The notes: generated by a model not told the origin, from the letters alone. Positions 52,549 to 61,796 are shown, numbered from the stretch's first letter. The stretch is DNA of 64,000 nt from JALEFZ01 sp964564415 (GCA_964564415.1 CAZMAV010000019.1:1-64000), one strand, 5' to 3'. A program made the numbers and translations.

Positions 52549-55233
52549 ATGAGGAAGCTACTTTTTTCACTTTTCTTCCTTCCTTTGCTGGCCTTCAGCC
52601 AGAATTTTTCAGAGGAGGAAATTGCCCAGGGTTACGCGAATAGGGAGGACATAACCTGGTTTATCTTCAGCGAAGGAATCTATGGGAGTTCTCCCGACCG
52701 TGTCGTGCTCACAGGGTCCTTTAGGGGATGGGATGCCGATATGGAGAATCCGGACTACCAAATGCAAAAAATATCGGCTAAACTATGGTCTTTGTCCTTC
52801 GAAAACCCAAATTTTACCCTCATTCCACCCCGCACAGGGTTTAAGTTTCGCACGGATGAGGGAGAGTGGATGAATCCGCCTCCGGGCACACCCAATGAAA
52901 AAGGTAGCAACTACGTTTACATGCCAAATATGACTGCACCCAAACTTAGAGCCGAAATGCTTCGTTCCGGCAACATTTGGATTGAGGTAGAGGGAAAAGA
53001 TCGCCCCCTCTCTCCCAAGGCTTACACCTTGAAAAATGCAGAAAGGGAAACCATTCTGATTGCGGACTTTCTCCCCCACGAAGCCCACACCGGCCTCCTC
53101 ATCCCTGGCAGGGAGATTGACTACAGGAGGATATACTTCGTTGAAGCCCTGGATATGTCTTCATGGGCTTCCTTTGACGGCTGGTTTCGGGAGTTTTATT
53201 CAGACAAACCCCTGGGTGCCAATGTCATCAATGGAGGAAGAGAGACGACTTTTCGCATCTTTGCCCCTAGGGCAGAGGAGGTCAAGCTCTATCTTTACAA
53301 GGGAAAGGATGAGGAGGAGGCCTATCAGACCATTGAGATGGAGATAGATCAGGACGGTGTCTGGGAAGCCACTCCCGAGGAGGATCTTACGGGTGTCTGG
53401 TATGACTTTACCGTCCATGGGGCCGAAGATCCGGGTAACCATTTCTATGAAACAGTACCCGTACATATTTCCGATCCCTATGCCAGGGTCAGCGATGATA
53501 CCTGGGGCAAATGCATGGTCGCTCCTGCCACCACCCCGGCCAGCCCCCTCCCCAATGGCCGTCCACCTATGGAAGATGTGATCGCCTATGAAGTCCACGT
53601 CCAGGACTTTACCGACTTATTGCCGGTGGAGGAGAAGAAAAAAGGCAGGTTGACTGCCTTCTTTGAGCCCGGACTGACCAATAGCAAGGGGGAAGCCGTG
53701 GGTTTTGACTACCTCGTCAACCTCGGCATCAATACGGTTCACCTCATGCCTGTGCAGGAGTTTCTCCATTATCCTACAGAAATGTGGAAAGCTTCCTTCG
53801 AGAATGATGACTTTATGAAAGAGGCCGGCATCCATCTGGAAAATTACCAATGGGGATACCGTACCTCTCATGCCTTTGCGGTAGAAACCCGATTCAGGGA
53901 GGAGGGAAGTTCTCCCGGTGCCGAGCGCGAGCAGTTCAGGGATTTGGTCCAGGCCTTTCATGACAAAGGCATAGCCGTCATCATAGACATTGTCCCCAAT
54001 CACAGTGCAGAAAACATGGATGATGACAGGCAGGACCGCAATCAGTATCACTTTCACTGGAACGTCCTCGACAAGCTCTACCATTATCGCACCAAAAACC
54101 TGGATCACATAGGTGAATACGGCAATGAAATCAAATTTGAAAACCGACCCATGGTCCAGCGCTGGCTGATCGATCAGTGCAAGCATTGGATCGAAGAGTT
54201 TGGGATCGACGGTTTTCGCATTGACCTCGCTGGGCAGGTGGATCGACAGACCCTCCTCAAACTCAAAGAAGCTCTGGGCGAAGACATCATCATTTACGGG
54301 GAGCCCTGGATTGGTTCGAGAGACCCCGAATTTGAAGAAAATCCTTCCTGGGATTGGTACAAGCATAATTCGCCCATCACCTACTTCCACGATGACTCTC
54401 GAAATGCCTTCAAAGGAGGCGCGGGCAATCCTGAAATGAAGGAGCGAGACCAGGGCTATGCAGGAGGAAACTTCAGGGAAAAAGAAAGGGTCAAGGCCGC
54501 ACTTACCAAGGCTTTTCCTACAGATAAAAATACCCTGAGTGGGATAAATTACCTGGACATACACGATAACTGGGCCCTGGCAGACCGCTTTGCCCACAAC
54601 AACTGGGATGGAAGACAGGGGGTGGACCAGGACAGGTTTAAGATAGCCGCCCTTCTTCTCTACACCTCTCTGGGACCCATCGTCACCCATGGAGGAACAG
54701 AAATGATGCGATCCAAAGGAGCCGCCGAACTCAAGGAAACCGTTAAGGTCATGAACAATGGGACCAAGGTCTACCTTCATGGCAAGCGGGACACCTACAA
54801 CATGAGGAAGGCCAATCAGTTTATGTGGGAAAATCTTGGCCGAAATGAGGACAGTCCTAACGATTACCTGGGAATGCTGTCATTTTGGAAGGGCCTCAAT
54901 CACTTTCGCCTGAGTGAAGCAGGTGCCTCCCTCCGCATGGTAGGGCCTGCTCCCTTTGGCTACTACCAATGGATTGATACCGAGAACCCCTATCAGTTGG
55001 GCTACATCATCGACAATAAGATATTTGTCCTCATCAATACCGGATCTGACGAGCACGAGTGGGAAGGGGTCAGCCTTCCTGAGGGCAACTGGAAACTAAT
55101 CGGAAATAACGATGCCTTTGACCACGTTCAGGGGGTACAGGACCAAGACTCATGGATGGAATCTCTGGAGGGGAACAAGGATTATTCCTTTACCCTGAAG
55201 GGCAAAAACCTGAAGGTCTGGATCAATCCCTAA
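52549..55233 (+). CDS. secreted GH13 alpha-glucan debranching enzyme (pullulanase type)
   Basis: 894 residues from the ATG at 52549, giving a signal peptide (LLFSLFFLPLLAFSQ). An N-terminal domain and a CBM48-like module (ETTFRIFAPRAEEVKLYLYK) precede the barrel. The four GH13 regions are IDIVPNHSAE, GFRIDLAGQ (nucleophile Asp), IIYGEPWIG (acid Glu) and YLDIHDNWALAD. YEVHVQDFTDLL and YQWGYRTSHAF correspond to YELHVRDFS and YNWGYDP of type I pullulanases. It would cut alpha-1,6 bonds in periplasmic or surface glucans. A lipoprotein gene follows 20 bases later. No Sus genes are adjacent. Confidence 0.88.
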   Translation: MRKLLFSLFFLPLLAFSQNFSEEEIAQGYANREDITWFIFSEGIYGSSPDRVVLTGSFRGWDADMENPDYQMQKISAKLWSLSFENPNFTLIPPRTGFKFRTDEGEWMNPPPGTPNEKGSNYVYMPNMTAPKLRAEMLRSGNIWIEVEGKDRPLSPKAYTLKNAERETILIADFLPHEAHTGLLIPGREIDYRRIYFVEALDMSSWASFDGWFREFYSDKPLGANVINGGRETTFRIFAPRAEEVKLYLYKGKDEEEAYQTIEMEIDQDGVWEATPEEDLTGVWYDFTVHGAEDPGNHFYETVPVHISDPYARVSDDTWGKCMVAPATTPASPLPNGRPPMEDVIAYEVHVQDFTDLLPVEEKKKGRLTAFFEPGLTNSKGEAVGFDYLVNLGINTVHLMPVQEFLHYPTEMWKASFENDDFMKEAGIHLENYQWGYRTSHAFAVETRFREEGSSPGAEREQFRDLVQAFHDKGIAVIIDIVPNHSAENMDDDRQDRNQYHFHWNVLDKLYHYRTKNLDHIGEYGNEIKFENRPMVQRWLIDQCKHWIEEFGIDGFRIDLAGQVDRQTLLKLKEALGEDIIIYGEPWIGSRDPEFEENPSWDWYKHNSPITYFHDDSRNAFKGGAGNPEMKERDQGYAGGNFREKERVKAALTKAFPTDKNTLSGINYLDIHDNWALADRFAHNNWDGRQGVDQDRFKIAALLLYTSLGPIVTHGGTEMMRSKGAAELKETVKVMNNGTKVYLHGKRDTYNMRKANQFMWENLGRNEDSPNDYLGMLSFWKGLNHFRLSEAGASLRMVGPAPFGYYQWIDTENPYQLGYIIDNKIFVLINTGSDEHEWEGVSLPEGNWKLIGNNDAFDHVQGVQDQDSWMESLEGNKDYSFTLKGKNLKVWINP

Positions 55234-55253
55234 AGATTTAAATTGATGATAAA

Positions 55254-56111
55254 ATGAAGAATGTCTTTGCTGGCGCCTCCCTATGGGTAATGGGACTGTT
55301 CCTTTTTCTTTCCTGCCAAAGGGAAGTGCCCACCCATGTGGAGGTCAGGGTTTTCGACGAAAAAACCGAAAAGCCCTTAGAGGAAGCAGTTCTTTGTTTG
55401 TATCGCAGCTATCAGGGGGGCAAGGATCAGTTGGTGGACACCTTTCTGACCGATGCTGATGGAGCGTTGAGCTTGGATTTCAAGGCTGAGGCAGGATATA
55501 TCTACATGCTAAAAGCCGAGAAAAGCTATTACCAACCTGCCCTGGCTGGAAATGGGGCTTCTTACGCCAACAGAGGGCAAATTGAAATGGGTAGCCGGGA
55601 TACCCTCAGGCTCTACCTCGATCCTCTTCGGGCGGCTACGGCCGCTGCTGAAAAGGAGCGTCAGGCGCAAGCCAATGTCAACGAAGTCATCGGGCAGTTG
55701 AAAGCCGGTAATTGGTCGGGCAATTATTTGCCCCGCCTTTCCTGGGGAGACATAGATGCCCTTCTCGAAGTGGGAAGCGACAGCATGGTCATATCATCCT
55801 TTCCGATCAAGGCTGGCAGCCCCCTGCGCCCCGACAGTGCAAGGCTGGGGCAGGTAGCCCTCTGGATGATCGAAGCCATCAGGAGAGATGTAGCCAAACA
55901 GAGAAAAGATACACCTGTCTTCCTCATGCCTCCTTCCAATGTCCCGGTATTGGGCACCCGTCTTGGCAACCCTCGACTCTTCAATAGCAAGAGAGCCCTT
56001 CAAAAGGCCCATGCTGCCTATCGAAGGTGGTGGGAAGGAAGAAAAGAAGGAGATACCCTGAGGACAGCCCGGCAAAATCCCTTGATAGGAAGTGGCCTGA
56101 GCTGGATGTAA
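55254..56111 (+). CDS. lipoprotein with carboxypeptidase-regulatory-like domain
   Basis: 285 residues with a lipoprotein signal ending in FLFLSCQRE. A beta-sandwich (about 26-125) resembles the Ig-like regulatory domains (VEVRVFDEKTEKPLEEAVLCLY, FLTDADGALSLDF). An Ala-rich helix follows (AATAAAEKERQAQANVNEVI), then an alpha/beta region of unknown type with several Trp and Arg (AYRRWWEGRKEG). It follows the GH13 gene by 20 bases and probably shares its transcript. The stop overlaps a dispersed repeat. Confidence 0.6.
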   Translation: MKNVFAGASLWVMGLFLFLSCQREVPTHVEVRVFDEKTEKPLEEAVLCLYRSYQGGKDQLVDTFLTDADGALSLDFKAEAGYIYMLKAEKSYYQPALAGNGASYANRGQIEMGSRDTLRLYLDPLRAATAAAEKERQAQANVNEVIGQLKAGNWSGNYLPRLSWGDIDALLEVGSDSMVISSFPIKAGSPLRPDSARLGQVALWMIEAIRRDVAKQRKDTPVFLMPPSNVPVLGTRLGNPRLFNSKRALQKAHAAYRRWWEGRKEGDTLRTARQNPLIGSGLSWM

Positions 56112-56159
56112 GTAGTCTCACAATTTCATTTCGGAATTCTTAGGGCCACTTTTTCCCGA
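56109..56159 (+). repeat. 51-bp dispersed repeat, copy 2
   Basis: It matches 16694-16744 at 47 of 51 positions. This copy starts with the TAA of the lipoprotein gene itself, so the stop codon is part of the repeat. A short hairpin (cccga-tgaa-tcggg, 56175-56188) follows, where copy 1 has its own weak inverted pair. Confidence 0.7.
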
Positions 56160-56393
56160 GTTCTGTGTCATTTCCCGATGAATCGGGATCGCTTTGGAAC
56201 CCCTAAACCTATGTTCAATTCCTTGGCTTCAGAAAAAATTGTCTCCGAAGAATACCGACTTCAATATGCTTGCCTCCTTAAGTCATTTTTTATTTTTTTT
56301 GAGTTGAAACAAAAAACCAACTCCTCGTACATCAACATATAACAGATCGGTAGAAAGTCGATCCTATGACATGTACCCCAAAAATCAAGACCT

Positions 56394-56852
56394 ATGCAAT
56401 CCTATACATGGTTTTTTTCTCTCAAGCATGAGCTGACTCCCGGGCAAAAGGAAGCCCTTCAAAAGGATTTTGATGCTTTTACGGCCCAGTGGAAAACCCA
56501 CAGACAACCCGTAGATGGATTGATCCAAATCAAATATGATCGATTCATCATTGCCCAATCCAATCCTGGCGAGAATCGTCCCTCCGGTTGCTCTATCGAC
56601 AGCCTGCGCAGGGGAATAGAGCAAATTCTGCAAAGTCATCAGCTCAAGACCCTGGACAATGGCTACATTTTTTACAAAAACGAAACAGGAGAAGTGGAAG
56701 AGGTTCACTTCAAAGAACTCTCACAATATGTGAAAGGAGGTAGAATAAAGGCCGATACCCTGGTCTTTGATCATTCATTGGATCAAACCGATGACCTCGG
56801 AAAGTGGGAAATGCCCCTCAGAGCTACCTGGCTCAAGCGATACCTCAATTGA
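56394..56852 (+). CDS. conserved Bacteroidota hypothetical protein (152 aa)
   Basis: 152 residues, no signal peptide. The start WFFSLKHELTPGQKEALQKDFDAFTAQWKTHRQPVDG and the middle RFIIAQSNPGENRPSGCSIDSLRRGIEQI match a short protein widespread in this phylum, sometimes mislabelled as an ABC transporter ATPase; no Walker motif is present. The conserved Ser-Gly-Cys-Ser-Ile-Asp-Ser stretch looks like a functional site. The role is unknown. It stands alone upstream of the lysA leader. Confidence 0.7.
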   Translation: MQSYTWFFSLKHELTPGQKEALQKDFDAFTAQWKTHRQPVDGLIQIKYDRFIIAQSNPGENRPSGCSIDSLRRGIEQILQSHQLKTLDNGYIFYKNETGEVEEVHFKELSQYVKGGRIKADTLVFDHSLDQTDDLGKWEMPLRATWLKRYLN

Positions 56853-56911
56853 GCCTCGCTTCCCTAGAAAGTGAGGGCTAAAAAAATGGGAAGTTTAGCT
56901 GAATTTTTTTC

Positions 56912-56919
56912 TATATTTG
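56912..56919 (+). promoter_or_regulatory. -7 box (TATATTTG) before the lysA leader element
   Basis: An exact TAnnTTTG match whose predicted transcript start (about 56925) falls just before the 12-bp stem at 56931. No good -33 element was found. It would give a leader of about 165 bases before lysA. Confidence 0.45.
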
Positions 56920-56930
56920 CCTTCCCCAAT

Positions 56931-57014
56931 GATCAGAAAATACCTGTCACATCGTTATGGCAAGGAGTTTTGCTCTTTTTCCCTTCGAAGAAGGCGAAAA
57001 CCTATTTTCTGATC
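56931..57014 (+). ncRNA. candidate structured leader RNA upstream of lysA
   Basis: gatcagaaaata (56931-56942) and tattttctgatc (57003-57014) form a perfect 12-bp closing stem. Inside lies a second hairpin (56977-57000): ttttc/gaaaa then ccttc/gaagg with one bulged C and a 3-base loop. A weaker stem gcaa/ttgc (56960-56973) also fits. Together they would make a three-way junction. It starts about six bases after the predicted transcript start and lies 76 bases before lysA. It does not match the lysine riboswitch by eye. A small mobile element with inverted ends is the alternative. Confidence 0.45.
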
Positions 57015-57090
57015 TGACCCTTCTTACCTGCTCGCACCAGCATACCGAAAATAATTTTTTCAATTAGTTAATATTACCTTTTCATCCGTC

Positions 57091-58350
57091 ATGGATATCG
57101 TATCTCAAGTTTCTCAGCTGACCCTTAGTGATGGGAAGTACCATCTGCAAGGGGTGAATGTCCTGGACATTTGCCAGGAATTTGGAACTCCTTTATTTGT
57201 CTACGATGCAAGCAAAATCGAGGAAAAATACAAACAAATGGACGAAGCCTTCGAGGGGTTGAACGCCAAGATTAAATACCCCGTCAAGGCCCTTTCCAAT
57301 GTCAACATCCTCAAGCTGATGAGAAAACTGGGTGCCGGACTCGATACCGTATCCATTCAGGAGGCGTGCATGGGTATCAAGGCAGGTTTTGCTCCGGAGG
57401 ATATTATCTTCACGCCTAACTGTGTCTCCTTTGATGAAATCAAAAAGGCCGTCGAACTGGGCATTACCATCAACATCGATAATATCTCCATCCTAGAGCA
57501 ATTTGGCCATGAATACGGCAACACTGTTCCCTGTGCGATCAGGTTCAATCCCCATATTTTTGCAGGGGGGAATTCAAAAATCTCAGTAGGTCACATAGAC
57601 TCTAAGTTTGGAATCTCCGTCTACCAGCGCAGACATGTGCACCGCATCATCAAGGCCAATGACATTCAGGTCATCGGTATACATGTGCACACAGGCTCAG
57701 ATATCCTCGATGCCGCCTCCTACCTGCAGTCAGCCAACATCATGTTTGACCTGGCCTATGACTTCGAAGACCTCCAATTCATCGACTTTGGCAGTGGCTT
57801 CAAAGTGCCCTACAAGACGGGAGACATTTTTACGGATGTCCATGCCATCGGCAAAGAACTGCGCGTGGCTTATAGAAATTTCTGCGACGAATATGGCAAG
57901 GAAGTAGAACTCTGGTTTGAGCCCGGAAAATACCTGGTGAGTGAGGCAGGCTACTTTTTCATGAAAGCCAATGTGATTAAGCCAACTCCCTCAACTGTTT
58001 TTGTGGGGGTAGATTCTGGCCTCAACCATTTCATTCGCCCCATGATGTACGGAGCTGTGCACGAGATCCTAAATGTGTCCAATCCCAAGGGTACCCCTAG
58101 GATTTACACAGTGGTAGGCTATATCTGTGAGACCGATACCTTTGCCTCGGACCGCAAGCTGAGCGAGGTCCGTGAAGGAGACGTTATCTGCGTGAAAAAT
58201 GCTGGTGCTTACGGCTTTTCCATGAGTTCCAACTACAACTCCCGCCTGCGTCCTGCTGAGGTCATGGTCTACCAGGGTCAGGCCCGCCTGATCCGCGAGC
58301 GCGAAAACTTTGACGATCTGATTCGCGGACAGGTAGAAATGGATCTCTGA
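57091..58350 (+). CDS. lysA: diaminopimelate decarboxylase
   Basis: 419 residues. The PLP-binding alanine-racemase-type barrel shows FGTPLFVYDASKIEEKYKQM and YPVKALSNVN with the Schiff-base Lys (K66). GAGLDTVSIQEACMGIKAGF, GIHVHTGSDI, FIDFGSGFKVPYK and LWFEPGKYLVSEAGYF follow. The second domain has GYICETDTFASDRKL with the active-site Cys, and NAGAYGFSMSSNYNSRLRPAEV. It makes L-lysine from meso-DAP, the last step of the pathway, in the cytoplasm. It is monocistronic here with an unusually structured 5' region. Confidence 0.93.
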   Translation: MDIVSQVSQLTLSDGKYHLQGVNVLDICQEFGTPLFVYDASKIEEKYKQMDEAFEGLNAKIKYPVKALSNVNILKLMRKLGAGLDTVSIQEACMGIKAGFAPEDIIFTPNCVSFDEIKKAVELGITINIDNISILEQFGHEYGNTVPCAIRFNPHIFAGGNSKISVGHIDSKFGISVYQRRHVHRIIKANDIQVIGIHVHTGSDILDAASYLQSANIMFDLAYDFEDLQFIDFGSGFKVPYKTGDIFTDVHAIGKELRVAYRNFCDEYGKEVELWFEPGKYLVSEAGYFFMKANVIKPTPSTVFVGVDSGLNHFIRPMMYGAVHEILNVSNPKGTPRIYTVVGYICETDTFASDRKLSEVREGDVICVKNAGAYGFSMSSNYNSRLRPAEVMVYQGQARLIRERENFDDLIRGQVEMDL

Positions 58351-58357
58351 TCTATCT

Positions 58358-58705
58358 TCAGGCAAAGTCCAGGTCAAAGCCCATGCCGCCCATGCCCAGG
58401 GAATCTTCCAGATCCAGGGCATCGAAGTTGTCCGTCGGGAAGTCCAATTCCTGCTCAATGTCGAGTTCAAAGGAAAAAGGCTTCATTTCCTTGCTTTCCG
58501 CGTAAGTGTCGAGGGCTTTGTTGACCTTTCTGGGAAGGACCACGTTCATGTCGTCAATGTCTACCGAGTAACGGCCTTCTCCAATAAGCTTAATATTGAC
58601 CTCTTCAAACATATCAAGGTCGAGGATGGCGAGTTCGAGGGGATGGGTCTTTCCATTGCTCGATTGGGCTGACTTGATGTGTCGTTTAGAGATAGAAATG
58701 TTCAT
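58358..58705 (-). CDS. hypothetical protein (115 aa) with acidic Gly/Met-rich tail
   Basis: 115 residues, soluble, no signal peptide. The first two thirds alternate hydrophobic and charged residues (beta-rich: LELAILDLDMFEEVNIKLIGEGRYSVDI part). The tail is strongly acidic with a Gly/Met patch (LEDSLGMGGMGFDLDFA). No family is recognised. It ends seven bases from the stop of the convergent lysA gene. Confidence 0.5.
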   Translation of the reverse strand: MNISISKRHIKSAQSSNGKTHPLELAILDLDMFEEVNIKLIGEGRYSVDIDDMNVVLPRKVNKALDTYAESKEMKPFSFELDIEQELDFPTDNFDALDLEDSLGMGGMGFDLDFA

Positions 58706-59045
58706 GATCTTTGTATTTATGAGATTGGTTATTTCTGATTTACGAATTTAAAGTTGGGTTAAACATTTTCCATGACCCACACGAGTCGTCAAGATATCTT
58801 ACAGATTTTAATGGGATGTAATACTTGTATTTACTTTTTGACCAAAATCCGTTTGCGGCTGGCCTGAGGAAAGCATGAACAGATGAGCGCTGATGATGTA
58901 TGGTAGCCGATGAATTATTCTATTTTTATATTTGGGGTAACATTTTAGCCTTTTTGCAGTCTTTAAGTATCTACAAAGTCACTTTTATCGTAGATTTAGT
59001 ATAATAACTACACTTTCCTTTTCATTTCTCAATACATTGTAGGCT
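58706..59045. other. intergenic region before the rhomboid gene
   Basis: 340 bases, AT-rich, without a recognisable gene. An exact -7 match (TATATTTG, 58927-58934) on the + strand could drive the rhomboid gene with a leader of about 105 bases; no matching -33 TTG was seen. Nothing else stands out. Confidence 0.35.
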
Positions 59046-59906
59046 ATGCAGTTAACCGTAGAGAGTGTAAGTCTCATCCTGATGCTTATCACCTTTGTAT
59101 TTTCCTATCAGGGATTTATAAAGCTCTCCTGGGTATCGAGGTATGTATTTCAGGTTGAAAAAGTATTGGTGTGGAAAGAATATTACCGACTGGTTTCTTC
59201 GGGTTTTCTCCACTCCGGTTGGATGCACCTAATATTTAATATGTACGCCCTCTATGTATTTGGGGCCTCTATTGGATTTATGCCGTCCTGGTACTTTTTG
59301 CTTCTTTACTTTTCGGCTATGGTCGGAGGAAACTTCCTGGCCTTGCAGATCAACCGTCGGAGCCCAGGATATTCAGCCTATGGAGCTTCAGGGGCTGTAA
59401 ATGGTATCATCTTCGCAGCTGCTACCCTTTTTCCTACGGCTAAGATTCTGCTCTTTTTTATCATTCCCATCCCCTACTGGCTTTTTGCCTTCGCCTACCT
59501 GACCTACACCATTTGGGGCATTCGAAGTAAAAAAGACAATATAGGTCATGAAGCTCACCTTGGAGGGGCTGTCGTAGGAATTATCATGGCCATTGGTTAT
59601 TATCCTCAGGCCCTGGAGAACAACTGGTGGATTATCCTCCTGATGCTTGTGCCCATCGGATTTTTCTTTTACATAGTCATTTTCAGACCAGAGGTCTTGG
59701 TTGTTCCTTCCCTGCTTTTCAAAAAAAGTGAAGAACGGGAACCCTCCCATGTGAGTGAAGCTATCATCCGTCCCATGAGAAATAAAAACGGAGGGCAGCA
59801 GTTCAAATCCCCAGAGGAAGAGATCAATTATCTGCTGGATAAAGGCGTGGACAACCTCACTGCCAAAGAAAAAAGACGCTTAGATGAACTCTCGGGGAAT
59901 ATTTAA
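59046..59906 (+). CDS. rhomboid-family intramembrane serine protease
   Basis: 286 residues with six or more membrane helices. The catalytic Ser is in YGASGAVNG (S115) and the catalytic His in HEAHLGGAVVG (H171). The oxyanion motif H-x-x-x-N is HLIFN (H61, N65). A soluble tail (about 225-286) ends with EEINYLLDKGVDNLTAKEKRRLDELS, a helical segment common to bacterial rhomboids. Rhomboids cut single-pass membrane proteins within the bilayer. The stop overlaps the start of the next gene by 23 bases, implying coupled translation. Confidence 0.92.
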   Translation: MQLTVESVSLILMLITFVFSYQGFIKLSWVSRYVFQVEKVLVWKEYYRLVSSGFLHSGWMHLIFNMYALYVFGASIGFMPSWYFLLLYFSAMVGGNFLALQINRRSPGYSAYGASGAVNGIIFAAATLFPTAKILLFFIIPIPYWLFAFAYLTYTIWGIRSKKDNIGHEAHLGGAVVGIIMAIGYYPQALENNWWIILLMLVPIGFFFYIVIFRPEVLVVPSLLFKKSEEREPSHVSEAIIRPMRNKNGGQQFKSPEEEINYLLDKGVDNLTAKEKRRLDELSGNI

Positions 59907-60525
59907 CTCCTTCCTTCTTCCTTGCTGTCTGATTATTTGCTTTCTCTCGTGCACTTCCAATGCCCATGCACAGGAGGAAATTACCTACACCAAAAACAAA
60001 TGGCAGTCGAAAGCTTCCCTCATTTCTCTTAAAAAGCAGTCTATTTACTCGGCCATGGGCAATGAATTTTTTCTCAAAAGAGGAGATAGGCAAGCCCAAG
60101 AAAAAGAGACTTGGGCAATATTTGGAGGGCAGGGAGGAGGCCTTTACTTATACAGGGACAGCACCTTTGCCTATTCAAAAGGGCAACTTATCTACGGGCA
60201 AGATGAAATCAATTTTATGAGGGTGGGTAGAACGCCCGAGTCCTGGCAGTTCCACTCAGCATCAGATACCCTACGACTCAAAACCGAAGTAGATCAGGCC
60301 TCAGGTAAGAAAAAATGTAGGCTTTACAGGACAATCAAAACCCGTATTCCCAGTCAGAACCTATCCATAGACGAAAGGGTCATCCTGATGAGCCTGGAAT
60401 TGGAAAATGGCTCTCCAAAGGTCATGATCGTAAAAGACGCTTGTTCAGAGAGCCCCCGATGGAAGGGCTTTCAGGTCCTCGCCTGCTTCTTTTCGGCCCA
60501 TTGCCTTACACGGGATCAAGACTAG
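59884..60525 (+). CDS. hypothetical exported protein (213 aa)
   Basis: 213 residues with a signal peptide (LLPCCLIICFLSCTSNAHAQ); the Cys near FLSCTS makes a lipoprotein possible. The body is beta-rich and polar (FGGQGGGLYLYRDSTFAYSKGQLIYG). It starts inside the end of the rhomboid gene, in another frame (23-base overlap), and is followed 46 bases later by another exported protein gene. No family is recognised. Confidence 0.55.
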   Translation: MNSRGIFNSFLLPCCLIICFLSCTSNAHAQEEITYTKNKWQSKASLISLKKQSIYSAMGNEFFLKRGDRQAQEKETWAIFGGQGGGLYLYRDSTFAYSKGQLIYGQDEINFMRVGRTPESWQFHSASDTLRLKTEVDQASGKKKCRLYRTIKTRIPSQNLSIDERVILMSLELENGSPKVMIVKDACSESPRWKGFQVLACFFSAHCLTRDQD

Positions 60526-60571
60526 GGATGATTTTTGCAGGGAATACATACACCTTAGAAAGAATAAGGAT

Positions 60572-61231
60572 ATGAATCGTTATGCCTCCCTCATATTCCT
60601 TGCCTGCTTTTATCTGGGACTTCCTATCAGCCGGGCCCAAGAGCCTATCTTTGTCGATTTTTTCGAAGAAATCAATCCCAAATGGAAACTCGTCCAGGGA
60701 CGGAAGATCAGCTCGGAAGTCACGGAGGGGGTGCTGGAAATTAGAAGCAAAACCAAGTCTCTGGGGCACTTTATCCTCATTCCCATGCCCAAGGAGAGCA
60801 AAAAAGACTTTGACCTGGAGGTGACAATCACCCAGGTGAAGGGAAAGAAAAATATGGCATACGGACTTTGCTGGGGAGCAAAGGAGGATCAGACTGATTT
60901 CATGGGTTTTTTCCTCAGCAGCAATGGGAAGTATACGATACTGGCTCGGTACCGAAGCCTTTTCCAAGAGATTAAGCGATGGACCGAAAGCAAATTAGTC
61001 AATGGTCCCCGACGTCCCAATCACCTCAAAATCACCCGCCGCGGAAAGCTCTACATCTACTACCTCAATGGAAAGCGGGTCTTCGCCAGTGAAGCCGACC
61101 GCCTCATCGGGAAGGGCATGGGCATAGCCCTCTACGGAAAAATGAGGATAGAGGTAGACAATTTTATTCTTTCTTATCCAGACTCCGAATCTGAGAACCC
61201 TAAGGAAGTCCTAGGGGTAAAAGGCCAGTGA
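60572..61231 (+). CDS. exported LamG/DUF1080-like protein
   Basis: 219 residues with a signal peptide (to SRAQ). The rest looks like a concanavalin-type jellyroll of the DUF1080/LamG class: IFVDFFEEINPKWKLVQGRKI, KDFDLEVTITQVKGKKNMAYGLCWG, NHLKITRRGKLYIYYLNGKRV and GIALYGKMRIEVDNFILSYP. Such domains bind or, rarely, cleave carbohydrates. No catalytic residue can be named. It lies just after the other exported protein gene and may share its transcript. Confidence 0.65.
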   Translation: MNRYASLIFLACFYLGLPISRAQEPIFVDFFEEINPKWKLVQGRKISSEVTEGVLEIRSKTKSLGHFILIPMPKESKKDFDLEVTITQVKGKKNMAYGLCWGAKEDQTDFMGFFLSSNGKYTILARYRSLFQEIKRWTESKLVNGPRRPNHLKITRRGKLYIYYLNGKRVFASEADRLIGKGMGIALYGKMRIEVDNFILSYPDSESENPKEVLGVKGQ

Positions 61232-61321
61232 ACCGGGTTTAACGCTTCCTTAACAGACCTTAACTCCGCATTAACCCAAGGCTAAGCTGCTTTCCATTAC
61301 CTTGATGGCAGATTTAGCCTG

Positions 61322-61525
61322 ATGGAAAAGAAACCTACAAAAAATCATCCCCGGCGTCTCATTTTGACCCTCCTCAGCATCATGGTCATGGTTCTTACCT
61401 GGTTGCTGTTGTATGAAGCACAAAGTTCAGCTCTTACAAAGGTCCTCCATGAAGAGGAAAATAAGCCAGCCCATCATTGGCTCACCAAAGTCGAGTCTGT
61501 AAGAAAGGGTCCTGGGTGCAGATAA
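61322..61525 (+). CDS. small single-helix membrane protein (67 aa)
   Basis: 67 residues with a basic start (KKPTKNHPRR), one membrane helix (about 12-32) and a short charged tail. It is followed by a terminator, which supports a real transcript unit. No family is recognised; the frame is short enough that chance cannot be ruled out. Confidence 0.4.
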   Translation: MEKKPTKNHPRRLILTLLSIMVMVLTWLLLYEAQSSALTKVLHEEENKPAHHWLTKVESVRKGPGCR

Positions 61526-61558
61526 GATTTGATTTCCTAGTTTTAGTTTGGTTAATGA

Positions 61559-61587
61559 ATGTCCGTGTAGCTCGCGGACATTTTTTT
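61559..61587 (+). terminator. Rho-independent terminator
   Basis: atgtccg / cggacat form a 7-bp stem with a 9-base loop followed by seven Ts. It lies 33 bases after the small membrane protein gene. Confidence 0.75.
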
Positions 61588-61796
61588 GTCTATATCCAAA
61601 AAACATTATATTAACTTCTACTGTTAGTGGGGTAACATTTTATGTACAGACACATAGTTAAAAGCCCTATTACCCAAGTAGATATTACTTGATATTATAG
61701 GGTTTCCTTAAAACAAGATCGTTTCTTAACAGGTTACATAGCATCAAAGACTATGGTTTCTACACCTTTTTTGATCTTCAAATAATCATCTGAATT

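Noticed and set aside
53617..54780. 387-codon frame antisense to the GH13 gene
   Set aside because: It covers the catalytic barrel of a well-conserved enzyme and shows no protein family.
58935..58948. ggggtaacatttta shared with about 61629-61642
   Set aside because: A 14-base exact match in two intergenic regions, but the flanks do not align and no structure is shared, so chance or a minor site cannot be separated.
61662..61705. Nested hairpin aagccctat...atagggttt with inner caagt/acttg
   Set aside because: It lacks a T run, lies about 90 bases before the next start, includes a G-T pair, and has no second copy; AT-rich sequence makes it weak evidence for an RNA gene.
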